Source of the DNA: Nocardia spumae
Lineage (GTDB): Bacteria > Actinomycetota > Actinomycetes > Mycobacteriales > Mycobacteriaceae
NCBI RefSeq assembly: GCF_020733635.1
Contig: NZ_JAJFZL010000001.1
Coordinates: 4,464,001-4,528,000 of the forward strand
Length of the DNA stretch: 64,000 nt
Reading direction: 5' to 3'
In this document: piece by piece, positions 13,725 through 21,394 of the stretch
Layout: every line of letters begins with the position of its first letter
Position numbering within the stretch: position 1 is the first letter of the stretch
Notes under the pieces: model-generated
What the model was told of the DNA's origin: nothing
The model's database searches: none
The model's input: only the letters and a program-made list of their open reading frames with translations
Position numbers and translations under genes: made by a program

Positions 13725-14678
13725 CTACGACTCCAGGCCGCGCAGCCCATCGAGTTTGTCCGGATTGACCTGGAAGCGAATGTTGACCACCCGGCCGTCG
13801 AGCAGATCGAAGGTGATCGCGCCGACCGGGTAACCACCGATCTCGCCGATCATTCCCCACTCCCCGTTCAGCACGGCCGCCCTGATCTCGATCCCGGTCA
13901 GAATCGGTTTGGCGAGCACCCCGAGCAGCCAGCGCGCGACGTGATCGGGTCCGTGCAGTGGGCGCCGGGCCGCGGTGACCTTACCGCCGCCGTCGTTCCA
14001 CAGGGTGACGTCGGGGGCGAGCAGCTGCATCAGCGCGTTGACGTCACCGCCGTTGGCGGCGGACAGGAACTGTTCGGTGATCCGGCGGCGCGCCTCGGGG
14101 TCGGTGTCGTAGCGCGGGCGGCGCGCGTGCACATGGTTGCGGGCCCGATGCGAGATCTGCCGGACAGTAGGTTCGGGACGGTCCAGGAATCCGGCGATCT
14201 CGGCCGGGGAGAAGCCGAAGACATCGCGCAGGACGAAGACCGCGCGTTCGACCGGGCCGAGGGTCTCCAGCACCACCAGCATGGCGGTCGAGACGGTGTC
14301 GAAGTCCTCGATCCCCTCGGCGGCATCGGGCGTGCCGAGCAGCGGCTCCGGCAACCACGGACCGACATAGTTCTCGCGCACCGCGCGGGCGCTGGTGAGG
14401 CGGTTCAGCGACAGATTGGTCACCGTGCGGACCAGATAGGCCTTGGGGTGGCGGACCCGATCCCGTTCCGCCTCATACCATTTCAGCCAGGCGTCCTGCA
14501 GGACGTCCTCGGCGTCGGCCACACTGCCCAGTAGTTGGTAGGCGGTGGCGAACAGGAGCCGGCGGTGGGTGGTGAAGGGATCGCCCGGTTCGGCCCGCGA
14601 CTCCTCCGGCCGCGGGCTCTGTGATGCGACGCCCTCGGGGACACCGTCCATCCGCTCATCCTCTCCCGCATCGGTCAT
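13725..14678 (-). CDS. sigJ: ECF41-family RNA polymerase sigma factor (SigJ-like)
   Basis: A 317-residue extracytoplasmic-function sigma factor. Sigma region 2 (LLFATAYQLLGSVADAEDVLQDAWLKW, shown here in part) is followed by the WLPEPL motif, then region 4 (ERAVFVLRDVFGFS, ending near TVRQISHRARNHV). A C-terminal SnoaL-like domain of about 110 residues carries DGGGKV and NPDKL. WLPEPL, DGG and NPDKL together are diagnostic of ECF41. In that family the C-terminal domain takes the place of an anti-sigma factor by tuning activity in cis. The ATG at 14678 is used; a second ATG is nine codons in. The FAD oxidoreductase 53 bases upstream on the same strand is the typical ECF41 partner. Confidence 0.93.
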   Translation of the reverse strand: MTDAGEDERMDGVPEGVASQSPRPEESRAEPGDPFTTHRRLLFATAYQLLGSVADAEDVLQDAWLKWYEAERDRVRHPKAYLVRTVTNLSLNRLTSARAVRENYVGPWLPEPLLGTPDAAEGIEDFDTVSTAMLVVLETLGPVERAVFVLRDVFGFSPAEIAGFLDRPEPTVRQISHRARNHVHARRPRYDTDPEARRRITEQFLSAANGGDVNALMQLLAPDVTLWNDGGGKVTAARRPLHGPDHVARWLLGVLAKPILTGIEIRAAVLNGEWGMIGEIGGYPVGAITFDLLDGRVVNIRFQVNPDKLDGLRGLES

Positions 14679-14731
14679 CGCTCGCAATACGCGAGCCGCC
14701 GACCCCGCCGGGCTGCCCGGTACGGCCGAGT

Positions 14732-15925
14732 TCACGCGGCCGGGCCGGCGGCGCGGGTCGCGCGCCCGCCCCGCGACAACGTCACCGAGACGTTCATCCG
14801 GCGGCTCATCCGAAACGTCGGAACCGGGCTGCCGCTGACGGTCTCCTTGTAGCGGACCGCGGCGCGTCCCGTGAGGTACCAGCGCTTCGGGGTGTCGTCG
14901 GCGTTGGTGAACTGGATGACCGCGTCGCGGCGCCCGAGGCTGACCGGCTGATGGAAGTAGCCGAACCGGAACGGCCGCACCGGCTTTCCCCGCAGGCGGC
15001 GCGCGATCGCGTCGGCGGCATAGGCCGCCGAGGGCATTCCGCTCTGGCAGGTGCCGTGGACCCGCCCCCAGGGCTGGGTGATCGCCGCCGCGTCGCCGAC
15101 GGCGTAGATCTCCGGATGCGAGACCGACCGCAGCGTCGTGTCGGTGACGATCGCACCCGCCGCGTCGGTGACGATTCCGGCGCGGGCCGCCAGATCCGGC
15201 ATCCGGACACCCGCGGTCCACAGGGTCAGGCCGGCCGGGACCACCACACCGTTGTCCAATGCCACGGCGTCGGGCAGCACCTTGACGACCCGGTCACCGA
15301 TCCGGCGCGCGATACCCAGCCGGTCGAGGGCCCGATTCAGGTGAGCGCGGGCCCGTGGCCCCATCATCGCGCCCGGTTCCGTGGTCCCGATCAGCGTGAC
15401 CGAGATCCCGGGACGCGACTCGGCGATCTCGGTCGCCGCCTCCACACCGGTGAGCCCGTTGCCACAGACCACCACCGAGCCCCCGGCCGCGTCGAGTTCG
15501 GCGAGCCGCAGCGAAATGCGGTGCGCGGCCCGCGGATCGTTCAACGTCCCGGCGTGCTCGGCGACACCGGGCACCGCGGCGGTGTCGGTCGTGCTGCCGA
15601 GGGCGTAGACGAGGGTGTCGTAGCCGAGTTCGGCGCCGTCGGAGCAGCGGATGCGGCGGGTCACCGGGTCGATCGCGGTAGCAGCCGCACACCGGAACGA
15701 CACCCCGGTACCCGTCAGCAGATCGGGGATCCGGTGGTCGGCCAGTTCGGCGCCGGCCGCGATCTGATGCATACGCAGGCGCTCGGTGAATCGTTCGGCG
15801 GGATTCACCAGCGTGATGCGCACCGGCCGCCGGCGAGTACGGCGGGCGAGCCGGATGGTGGCCAGCATTCCGGTGTACCCGCCGCCGAGGACGACGATCT
15901 CGTACGGTCGCGTGGTGTCGGTCAT
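14732..15925 (-). CDS. NDH-2-like FAD/NAD(P)-dependent oxidoreductase (ECF41 partner)
   Basis: A 397-residue pyridine-nucleotide-disulfide oxidoreductase. The N-terminal FAD motif VVLGGGYTGMLATIRLA begins near residue 11. A second nucleotide-binding fold has VVVCGNGLTGVEAATEIAE, and the C-terminal FAD-contact strand is EIYAVGDAAAI. The redox-active CxxC pair of disulfide reductases is absent, so it resembles type-II NADH dehydrogenases or ferredoxin-type reductases. ECF41 genes characteristically sit beside a carboxymuconolactone decarboxylase, an oxidoreductase or an epimerase, and this is the oxidoreductase case. An ECF41-like promoter lies 49 bases upstream of the ATG. The physiological substrate is unknown. 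Confidence 0.85.
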   Translation of the reverse strand: MTDTTRPYEIVVLGGGYTGMLATIRLARRTRRRPVRITLVNPAERFTERLRMHQIAAGAELADHRIPDLLTGTGVSFRCAAATAIDPVTRRIRCSDGAELGYDTLVYALGSTTDTAAVPGVAEHAGTLNDPRAAHRISLRLAELDAAGGSVVVCGNGLTGVEAATEIAESRPGISVTLIGTTEPGAMMGPRARAHLNRALDRLGIARRIGDRVVKVLPDAVALDNGVVVPAGLTLWTAGVRMPDLAARAGIVTDAAGAIVTDTTLRSVSHPEIYAVGDAAAITQPWGRVHGTCQSGMPSAAYAADAIARRLRGKPVRPFRFGYFHQPVSLGRRDAVIQFTNADDTPKRWYLTGRAAVRYKETVSGSPVPTFRMSRRMNVSVTLSRGGRATRAAGPAA

Positions 15926-15973
15926 GGTCTTCTTCGCCTCTTCCGGTCGGATCGGATCTGCTGTCGGTGATGG

Positions 15974-16000
15974 GACAAGCGGGTACTCGGATTCGTGACA
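15974..16000 (-). promoter_or_regulatory. Candidate ECF41 promoter upstream of the oxidoreductase
   Basis: The minus strand reads TGTCACG (16000-15994), then 16 bases, then TGTC (15977-15974). The published ECF41 consensus, as I recall it, is TGTCACA-N16-CGTC, so six of seven bases match at -35, three of four at -10, and the spacing is exact. It lies 49 bases before the oxidoreductase start, where the autoregulated promoter of the oxidoreductase-sigma operon is expected. Confidence 0.65.
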
Positions 16001-16095
16001 CCGCGCATTGTGATGCCCGTCACAGCACCGGGAACAGGGGGGCCACACCTCTGGTTGACGTATCAAAGACTTCCGCGAATACGAACGAGGTGACC

Positions 16096-16833
16096 ATGGC
16101 CGTGCAGGTCGAGATCTGGACCGATATCAACTGCCCGTTCTGCTATCTGGGCAAGCGGCGTTTCGAACAGGCGCTGGCCGGTTTCGATCATCGCGATCAG
16201 GTGCGGGTCGTGCACCGGTCCTTCGAGCTGGATCCGACACTTCCGGCCGATCACAGCGGGCCGGTGGTCGAGCACATCGCCGAGAAGTACGGGATCAGCC
16301 CCGCTCAGGCCGCCGCCAACGAGCGCGGCATCGCGACCCAGGCCGAGGCGGCCGGACTGCCCTACCGCACCGAGGGCCGGGACTTCGGCAACAGCTTCGA
16401 TATGCACCGGCTGCTGCACTACGCCCTCGCGCAGGACCGCCAGGATGACCTGCTCGATGCGCTCTACCAGAGCAATTTCGCCGACGAGCAGCCACTGTTC
16501 GGAAATCGGGAGCGGCTGGCGGAGGTGGCGGCGTCGGCCGGCTTGGACGCGGCACAGGTGCGCGCGGTCCTCGACGATCCCGAGGCCTACGCCGACGATG
16601 TGCGCTCCGACGAACAGGCGGCCGCCCAATTCGGCGCGAGGGGTGTGCCTTTCTTCGTCTTCGACCGCACCTACGCGGTGTCGGGTGCCCAGCCGCCCGA
16701 GGTGTTCGCCCAGGCACTCGAACGCGCCTGGGCCGATCAGGCTCCCGCACTGCAGGTCCTCGGCGACGGCGAGGCATGCGGTTCCGACGGCTGCGCGGTT
16801 CCGGACGCAGAGCCCGCATCCGGCCACAGCTGA
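16096..16833 (+). CDS. DsbA-family oxidoreductase (FrnE-like)
   Basis: A 245-residue cytoplasmic thioredoxin-fold protein of the FrnE/2-hydroxychromene-2-carboxylate isomerase-like branch. The CPFC redox motif is at residues 14-17 (DINCPFCYLGKRRFE), a helical insert occupies roughly 60-150, and the GVPFFVFDRTYAVSGAQP block with the cis-proline closes the fold. A short tail with a second cysteine pair (ACGSDGCAVP) follows, as in many actinobacterial members. FrnE proteins have been linked to oxidative-stress tolerance and to polyketide biosynthesis; which applies here is not visible. It is divergent from the ECF41 operon and could share its redox-stress theme. There is no signal peptide. Confidence 0.85.
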   Translation: MAVQVEIWTDINCPFCYLGKRRFEQALAGFDHRDQVRVVHRSFELDPTLPADHSGPVVEHIAEKYGISPAQAAANERGIATQAEAAGLPYRTEGRDFGNSFDMHRLLHYALAQDRQDDLLDALYQSNFADEQPLFGNRERLAEVAASAGLDAAQVRAVLDDPEAYADDVRSDEQAAAQFGARGVPFFVFDRTYAVSGAQPPEVFAQALERAWADQAPALQVLGDGEACGSDGCAVPDAEPASGHS

Positions 16834-16934
16834 TCCGCGCTCCGACCCCATCGGGGTCGGCTCCGGGCACGATCAGGGCGAAATCCGGGCGCTCACCGAT
16901 GTTTCGGCGCGCGGCACCCGCTTAGCGTCGGAGC

Positions 16935-18455
16935 ATGGCATCGACACGGCGATCGCGGCTGCGACGAACAGCCTTGTGGCTCAGTGCATTCACGGTGGCG
17001 GCCACGGTGCTCGCCGGTGCTGCCATCGGCTGGGCCTACACCTCGTCGAGAGCCTCGACGGTAGGGATCGAATTCACGAACGAACTCGCGATTCCACCGG
17101 TGGCGGCCGGTCGCGTGGATGCCGGCGGGACGCGGGTGTTCGAACTCGACATGCGCCCGGGCACGAGCCGTTTCCTGCCCGATAAGCCGACCTCCACCTG
17201 GGGCTTCAACGGGGACTACCTGGGCCCCACGCTGCGCGCCCACCGCGGCGAGCGGGTCCGGGTCGACATCCGCAACCGGCTACCGGAAGCGTCGACGGTG
17301 CACTGGCACGGTATGCATCTGCCCGCGGCGGCCGATGGCGGTCCGCATCAGATGATCGCGCCGGGTGCGCAGTGGTCGCCGCAGTGGACCGTCGACCAGC
17401 CGGCCGCGACCCTCTGGTATCACCCACATCCCCACGGCGACACCGAATCCCACGTGCGGCGCGGTCTGGCCGGGATGTTCCTCGTCGACGACGACATCGA
17501 TACCGGCCTGCCCGCCACCTACGGCGTCGACGATCTCCCGCTGATCGTGCAGGATGTGCGGCTGCGCGGCGGCGCCCTCGACCACCGCCGGGGCATCTTC
17601 GCCGATACCGGCATACTCGGCGACCGGACGATGGTCAACGGCACGCTCGCGCCGTATCGGGAGGTCGGCGACGAGCTGATCCGGTTGCGCCTGCTGAACG
17701 CCGCCTCGGCGCGGATATTCACCTTCGGCTTCGCCGACGACCGCACCTTCGACCTGGTCGGCACCGACGGCGGACTGCTGGAGCGGCCGGCGCCGGGCAC
17801 CCGCATCCGGCTGTCACCGGGCGAACGGGCCGAGATCGTGGTCCGGATGCGTCCCGCGGAACGGGTGACGCTGCGCGGGTACCCCACCGATCTCGGCGCC
17901 GGATTCTGGAACCGCCGCTTCACCGGCGGGGACGACACCTTCGACGTGCTGGAACTCCGGGCCGCCGAAACCCTGCGCACCACAACGGTTACGCCGCGCC
18001 GGCCGATACCGCTGTCGTTGCCTCGCGCCGCGGACTCGGTGCGTGAGCGAACCATGGATCTGCGGTTTCCGTATATCAACGGAGACCCGATGTCGATGGA
18101 CCGCATCGACGCCACGATCGAACGCGGCACCACCGAGACCTGGATCGTCCGCAATACCGACGGCATGCCGCACAACTTCCACGTCCACGACGTCCAATTC
18201 GCCGTCGCGGCCGTCGACGACCGCCCGCCACCGCCGGAATTGCGCGGTCGCAAGGACACCGTGCTGCTGCCGCCCGGCGGATCCATGCGGCTGCTCCTGC
18301 GGTTCGACGGGCCGGCCGATCCCGACCATCCGTACATGTACCACTGCCACCTGCTCTGGCACGAGGACCAGGGGATGATGGGCCAATTCGTCGTCGTGGA
18401 GCCCGGCGCACCGGCCGCGGCCGTCCCCTCCCCGGAGTCCGGGCATCACCACTGA
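16935..18455 (+). CDS. Exported multicopper oxidase
   Basis: A 506-residue three-cupredoxin multicopper oxidase. The N-terminus (RRTALWLSAFTVAATVLAG) is a signal or anchor sequence with a twin-arginine-like start, so it probably acts outside the membrane. Copper-ligand motifs are complete: HWHG at 123-126, HPHPHG at 163-168, HNFHVHD in the third domain, and the type-1 site YHCHLLWHEDQGMM near 468-482. It ends in HHH. Relatives oxidise Cu(I), Fe(II), Mn(II) or phenolics. The substrate is not evident, but a cuprous oxidase role would fit copper tolerance. It is a single gene about 100 bases downstream of the FrnE-like gene. Confidence 0.9.
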   Translation: MASTRRSRLRRTALWLSAFTVAATVLAGAAIGWAYTSSRASTVGIEFTNELAIPPVAAGRVDAGGTRVFELDMRPGTSRFLPDKPTSTWGFNGDYLGPTLRAHRGERVRVDIRNRLPEASTVHWHGMHLPAAADGGPHQMIAPGAQWSPQWTVDQPAATLWYHPHPHGDTESHVRRGLAGMFLVDDDIDTGLPATYGVDDLPLIVQDVRLRGGALDHRRGIFADTGILGDRTMVNGTLAPYREVGDELIRLRLLNAASARIFTFGFADDRTFDLVGTDGGLLERPAPGTRIRLSPGERAEIVVRMRPAERVTLRGYPTDLGAGFWNRRFTGGDDTFDVLELRAAETLRTTTVTPRRPIPLSLPRAADSVRERTMDLRFPYINGDPMSMDRIDATIERGTTETWIVRNTDGMPHNFHVHDVQFAVAAVDDRPPPPELRGRKDTVLLPPGGSMRLLLRFDGPADPDHPYMYHCHLLWHEDQGMMGQFVVVEPGAPAAAVPSPESGHHH

Positions 18456-18494
18456 TGCACGGTCGGGGCTTGCGCCGCGTCCGGCAGCGGAGCA

Positions 18495-18539
18495 GAATTC
18501 AACACACGATGAATTCAACGCTCGGTGAATTATTCACCG
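18495..18539 (+). promoter_or_regulatory. Candidate TetR operator and promoter region of the ABC operon
   Basis: A perfect 17-base palindrome, CGGTGAAT-T-ATTCACCG (18523-18539), ends 21 bases before the GTG of the ABC ATPase. Just upstream, GAATTCAAC occurs twice (18495-18503 and 18511-18519), spaced by 16 bases. The TetR gene that closes this operon is the obvious candidate to bind the palindrome and autoregulate the operon. Confidence 0.65.
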
Positions 18540-18560
18540 GCCGTGTGTGAGAGGTGGACC

Positions 18561-19292
18561 GTGGCGGAATCGGATTCGAGCCCGGCGATCACCGTCGAGC
18601 ACCTGCGGGTGCAACGGGGTGGACGGGAAGTACTGCACGATATTTCACTCACCGTGCCGGCCGGCAGTATCACCGGACTGCTGGGCCCGTCGGGGTGCGG
18701 TAAGACCACCCTGATGCGCAGCCTCGTCGGCACCCAGTTGATCGAGGCCGGCAGCGTGCGGGTACTCGGCGAGGAAGCCGGCGCTCGCGGACTGCGCTCG
18801 CGCATCGGATATGTCACGCAGGCGCCGAGTATCTACGACGATCTCAGCGTGCTCGACAACGTCTCCTACTTCGCCGCACTGTACGGGCGCGACAACACGG
18901 CGGTGCACGCGGCGATCGAGCAGGTCGGACTGGGCGATCATCGGCGACAGCGCGGTAATCAGCTCTCCGGCGGGCAGCGCACCCGGCTATCGCTGGCCTG
19001 CGCGCTGGTCGCCGATCCGGAACTGCTCGTCCTCGACGAACCGACCGTCGGACTCGATCCGGTACTGCGGGCCGAGTTGTGGAAGCAGTTCCACGACCTG
19101 GCCGCTCAAGGCCGGACACTGGTGGTGTCGAGCCATGTCATGGACGAGGCCGAACACTGCGATCAGTTGCTGCTGATGCGCGACGGCAATCTCCTGGCCC
19201 AGCTCACCCCCGACAAACTGCGCGCCGATACCGGCGAAACCAGTTTGGAGAACGCATTTCTCGCCCTGATCACGATGGGACAGCCGCGATGA
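18561..19292 (+). CDS. ABC transporter ATP-binding protein
   Basis: A 243-residue nucleotide-binding subunit of a drug-type ABC-2 exporter. The Walker A motif GPSGCGKTT lies near residues 42-50. The Q-loop region is YVTQAPSIYDDLSV, the signature is NQLSGGQRTRLSLA, Walker B is LLVLDEPTVGLDP, and the switch histidine is VVSSHVMDEAEH. The GTG at 18561 is chosen because a GAGAGGTGG ribosome-binding site precedes it; an ATG 12 codons upstream lies before that site. It overlaps the permease gene by four bases (ATGA). The unit corresponds to Rv1687c of M. tuberculosis by order and content. Confidence 0.92.
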   Translation: MAESDSSPAITVEHLRVQRGGREVLHDISLTVPAGSITGLLGPSGCGKTTLMRSLVGTQLIEAGSVRVLGEEAGARGLRSRIGYVTQAPSIYDDLSVLDNVSYFAALYGRDNTAVHAAIEQVGLGDHRRQRGNQLSGGQRTRLSLACALVADPELLVLDEPTVGLDPVLRAELWKQFHDLAAQGRTLVVSSHVMDEAEHCDQLLLMRDGNLLAQLTPDKLRADTGETSLENAFLALITMGQPR

Positions 19293-20074
19293 CAACGACA
19301 TTCACCCGAGCACGGCCGCAACCGCTGCGCTGCTACACCGCCACCTCGGCGCGGATCCTGCGCCAGCTACGAGCGGACCGACGCACCGTGGCCATGCTGC
19401 TGCTGGTGCCGACTCTGCTGCTGGCGCTGCTGTACTTCGTGTACCACGAGACGCCGACGGTGCCCGGAGTGCCGAGCCTGTTCGACCGGGTCGGTATCAG
19501 CATGCTGGGCATCCTGCCGTTCATCGTGATGTTTCTGATCACCGCCATCGCCATGCAGCGCGAACGCACCTCCGGCACGCTGGAGCGATTGATGACCACG
19601 CCGCTGTCGAAGCTGGATCTGCTGGCCGGCTACGGCACCGCGTTCTCCATCGCCGCGGCGGCACAAGCGGGACTGGCCTGTCTGGTCTCGTTCTGGCTGC
19701 TCGGCCTCGAGGCCGCGGGCAGCGCCTGGCTGGTACTGCTGATCGCCGTGGTCGACGCCGTGCTGGGGGTGGCCCTCGGACTGCTGGCGAGCGCGTTCGC
19801 CCGCACCGAATTTCAGGCCGTGCAGTTCATGCCGCTCGTGGTGGGCCCGCAGTTCTTCCTGTGCGGCCTGCTGGTGCCGCGTGATCAACTGCCGCGCTGG
19901 CTCGAGATAATCAGCGATGTGCTGCCGCTCAGTTATGCCGTCGACGCCCTGCAGGAGGTCTCGCGCCATCCCGGCGCCACCGCCGCGATGTGGCGGGACC
20001 TGGGCATCGTCGCCGCCTTCGCCGCTGTCGCACTGGCGCTGGGCGCGGCGACCTTACGGCGGCGCACAGCGTGA
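19289..20074 (+). CDS. ABC-2 type transporter permease
   Basis: A 261-residue membrane subunit with six predicted transmembrane helices. It has the ABC-2 signature arrangement: first helix MLLLVPTLLLALLYFVY, the cytoplasmic REFTSG-like element as RERTSGTLERLMTTPLSKLDLL, and the PLSYAVDALQEVSRHP element before the last helix. With the ATPase it would form a homodimeric exporter of unknown substrate. The start ATG overlaps the ATPase stop, and its own stop overlaps the TetR GTG, so the three are one transcript. It corresponds to Rv1686c by position. Confidence 0.92.
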   Translation: MTTTFTRARPQPLRCYTATSARILRQLRADRRTVAMLLLVPTLLLALLYFVYHETPTVPGVPSLFDRVGISMLGILPFIVMFLITAIAMQRERTSGTLERLMTTPLSKLDLLAGYGTAFSIAAAAQAGLACLVSFWLLGLEAAGSAWLVLLIAVVDAVLGVALGLLASAFARTEFQAVQFMPLVVGPQFFLCGLLVPRDQLPRWLEIISDVLPLSYAVDALQEVSRHPGATAAMWRDLGIVAAFAAVALALGAATLRRRTA

Positions 20075-20667
20075 GTGAGCGCACCGGCCGGCGAGCGGGC
20101 GAATCCGGTACGCGCGAGGCGATTCTCGACGCCGCGCGCGGCCGGTTCGCCGAAGTGGGATTCGACAAGGCCTCGATCCGCTCGATCGCGGGTGCGGCCG
20201 GGGTCGATCCCGCGCTGGTGCACCACTATTTCGGCACCAAACAGCGATTGTTCTCCGCCGCACTGAATCTGCCGATCGATCCGGAGGCGATCCGGGCTCC
20301 GATCCGCACCGCGGCGCCGGAGGATCTCGGGGAAACCGTCGTGCGCACGGTGGTGGGGGCCTGGGATTCCTCGGTCGGGGTGCACGCGGTAGCGGCCTTC
20401 CGCGGCATCCTCGCCGGCGGCGACGCCGCTCTGGCGCGCAGCTTCCTGCTGGAAGTCGCGCTCAAAGATGTTCGAGAGAAGGTGGATTCGCCACCCGGCA
20501 CCGGGACCACCCGGGTGGTGATGGCCGTATCGCAGATGATCGGGCTGCTGGTCGCTCGCAAGATCCTGCAGGTCGAGCCGGTGGCGTCGATGCCACTGGA
20601 CGAGCTGGCGGCGCTGGCCGGACCGACCATCCAGCGCTACCTCACCGGCGATCTCCCTGTCCGCTGA
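20071..20667 (+). CDS. TetR-family regulator of the ABC operon
   Basis: A 198-residue TetR-type repressor. The N-terminal helix-turn-helix is clear (AILDAARGRFAEVGFDKASIRSIAGAAGVD in part, then LVHHYFGTKQRLFSAAL), followed by a helical ligand domain. The GTG at 20071 overlaps the permease stop (GTGA), so translation is coupled. Its probable operator is the palindrome at 18523-18539. It corresponds to Rv1685c by position. The ligand is unknown. Confidence 0.9.
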   Translation: MSERTGRRAGESGTREAILDAARGRFAEVGFDKASIRSIAGAAGVDPALVHHYFGTKQRLFSAALNLPIDPEAIRAPIRTAAPEDLGETVVRTVVGAWDSSVGVHAVAAFRGILAGGDAALARSFLLEVALKDVREKVDSPPGTGTTRVVMAVSQMIGLLVARKILQVEPVASMPLDELAALAGPTIQRYLTGDLPVR

Positions 20668-20673
20668 ATCCGA

Positions 20674-20895
20674 TCAACTCTGGGCGACGAACGCCTCGTG
20701 CTCGGCTTCGCCCACTTCGCGGGCCTCGTCCACCAGCAGGACCGGGATGCCGTTGTCGATCGGATAGGCGCGGCGCAGGCGCGGGTTGTAGAGCGCGCTG
20801 TTGCCGTCCGCGTCGCGAACCAGCGACAACGGGCCCTTGTCCTGCGGGCACGCCAGCAGGCTCAACAACGTCGGGTCCAAGGTTTGCTCCGCCAT
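20674..20895 (-). CDS. Trm112-family small protein
   Basis: A 73-residue protein of the Trm112/UPF0434 family: LDPTLLSLLACPQDKGPLSLV, then NPRLRRAYPIDNGIPVLLVDEA. The zinc-site cysteines of eukaryotic Trm112 are reduced here to a single CP, as is usual in bacteria. Bacterial members are thought to act as small partners or activators of methyltransferases, but the partner is not known for this lineage. The ATG at 20895 is preferred over one three codons upstream. It is convergent with the TetR gene and directly downstream of GtrA on the same strand (10-base gap). In M. tuberculosis the equivalent gene (Rv1684) neighbours Rv1683. Confidence 0.85.
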   Translation of the reverse strand: MAEQTLDPTLLSLLACPQDKGPLSLVRDADGNSALYNPRLRRAYPIDNGIPVLLVDEAREVGEAEHEAFVAQS

Positions 20896-20905
20896 GTCCG
20901 ACAAC

Positions 20906-21394
20906 CTACCCGTCGACCGCGTCGCCCGGTTCCGCCGCCCGGCGGAACGAGATGTGGCGATGGCCGAAGTAGCTCGCGACCGCGACCAGCCCCATCACCA
21001 CCACGGTGGCCGGGGTCTCGGGCAGGCCGAGCACCCCGACGGCCACCTGCACGCCGACCATGTTCAGCACCAGCCCGCCCGAGTTGACCGCCACGAACCG
21101 CAGGAAGTCGGCCACCAGGTGACCCCGGACCCGGAAGACCAGCGTCCGATGGGCGAAGAAGGCGAACGCGATGCTGACGCAGTAGGCCAGCGCCACCGCC
21201 GCGGCCGGTGGCCAGTTGTCGGGCAGCACCTGCAGCCACACGATGGTCGCGACCATGCCCAGCAGGGTGTTGGCGGCGCCGACCGCGGCGAAGGCGATCT
21301 CCTGACGGCGGATCACTCGCAGCAGCAGTCCCGGCGGCGGGGCGGTCTCCCCCGCTGTCCGCGCCGGGGCCGGATCGCCGGCACCTGTCGTCAC
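20906..21394 (-). CDS. GtrA-family membrane protein (putative lipid-linked sugar flippase)
   Basis: A 162-residue protein with four predicted transmembrane helices in the GtrA pattern: RRQEIAFAAVGAANTLLGM, then AYCVSIAFAFFAHRTLVF and FLRFVAVNSGGLVLNM. GtrA proteins are proposed to flip polyprenyl-phosphate-linked monosaccharides to the outer face of the membrane. The GTG at 21394 overlaps the stop of the upstream GT-C gene (GTGA), so the two are translationally coupled. The FFAHRTLVFR and SYFGHRHISFR segments are the usual cytosolic loops. With the GT2 and aminotransferase across the divergent promoter it forms a plausible glycan-decoration set. Confidence 0.87.
   Translation of the reverse strand: MTTGAGDPAPARTAGETAPPPGLLLRVIRRQEIAFAAVGAANTLLGMVATIVWLQVLPDNWPPAAAVALAYCVSIAFAFFAHRTLVFRVRGHLVADFLRFVAVNSGGLVLNMVGVQVAVGVLGLPETPATVVVMGLVAVASYFGHRHISFRRAAEPGDAVDG

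Noticed and set aside
14679..15221. Upstream extension of the ECF41 gene (498 residues)
   Set aside because: It overlaps the FAD oxidoreductase, and the added residues have mirrored-frame composition. ECF41 proteins are about 290-320 residues.
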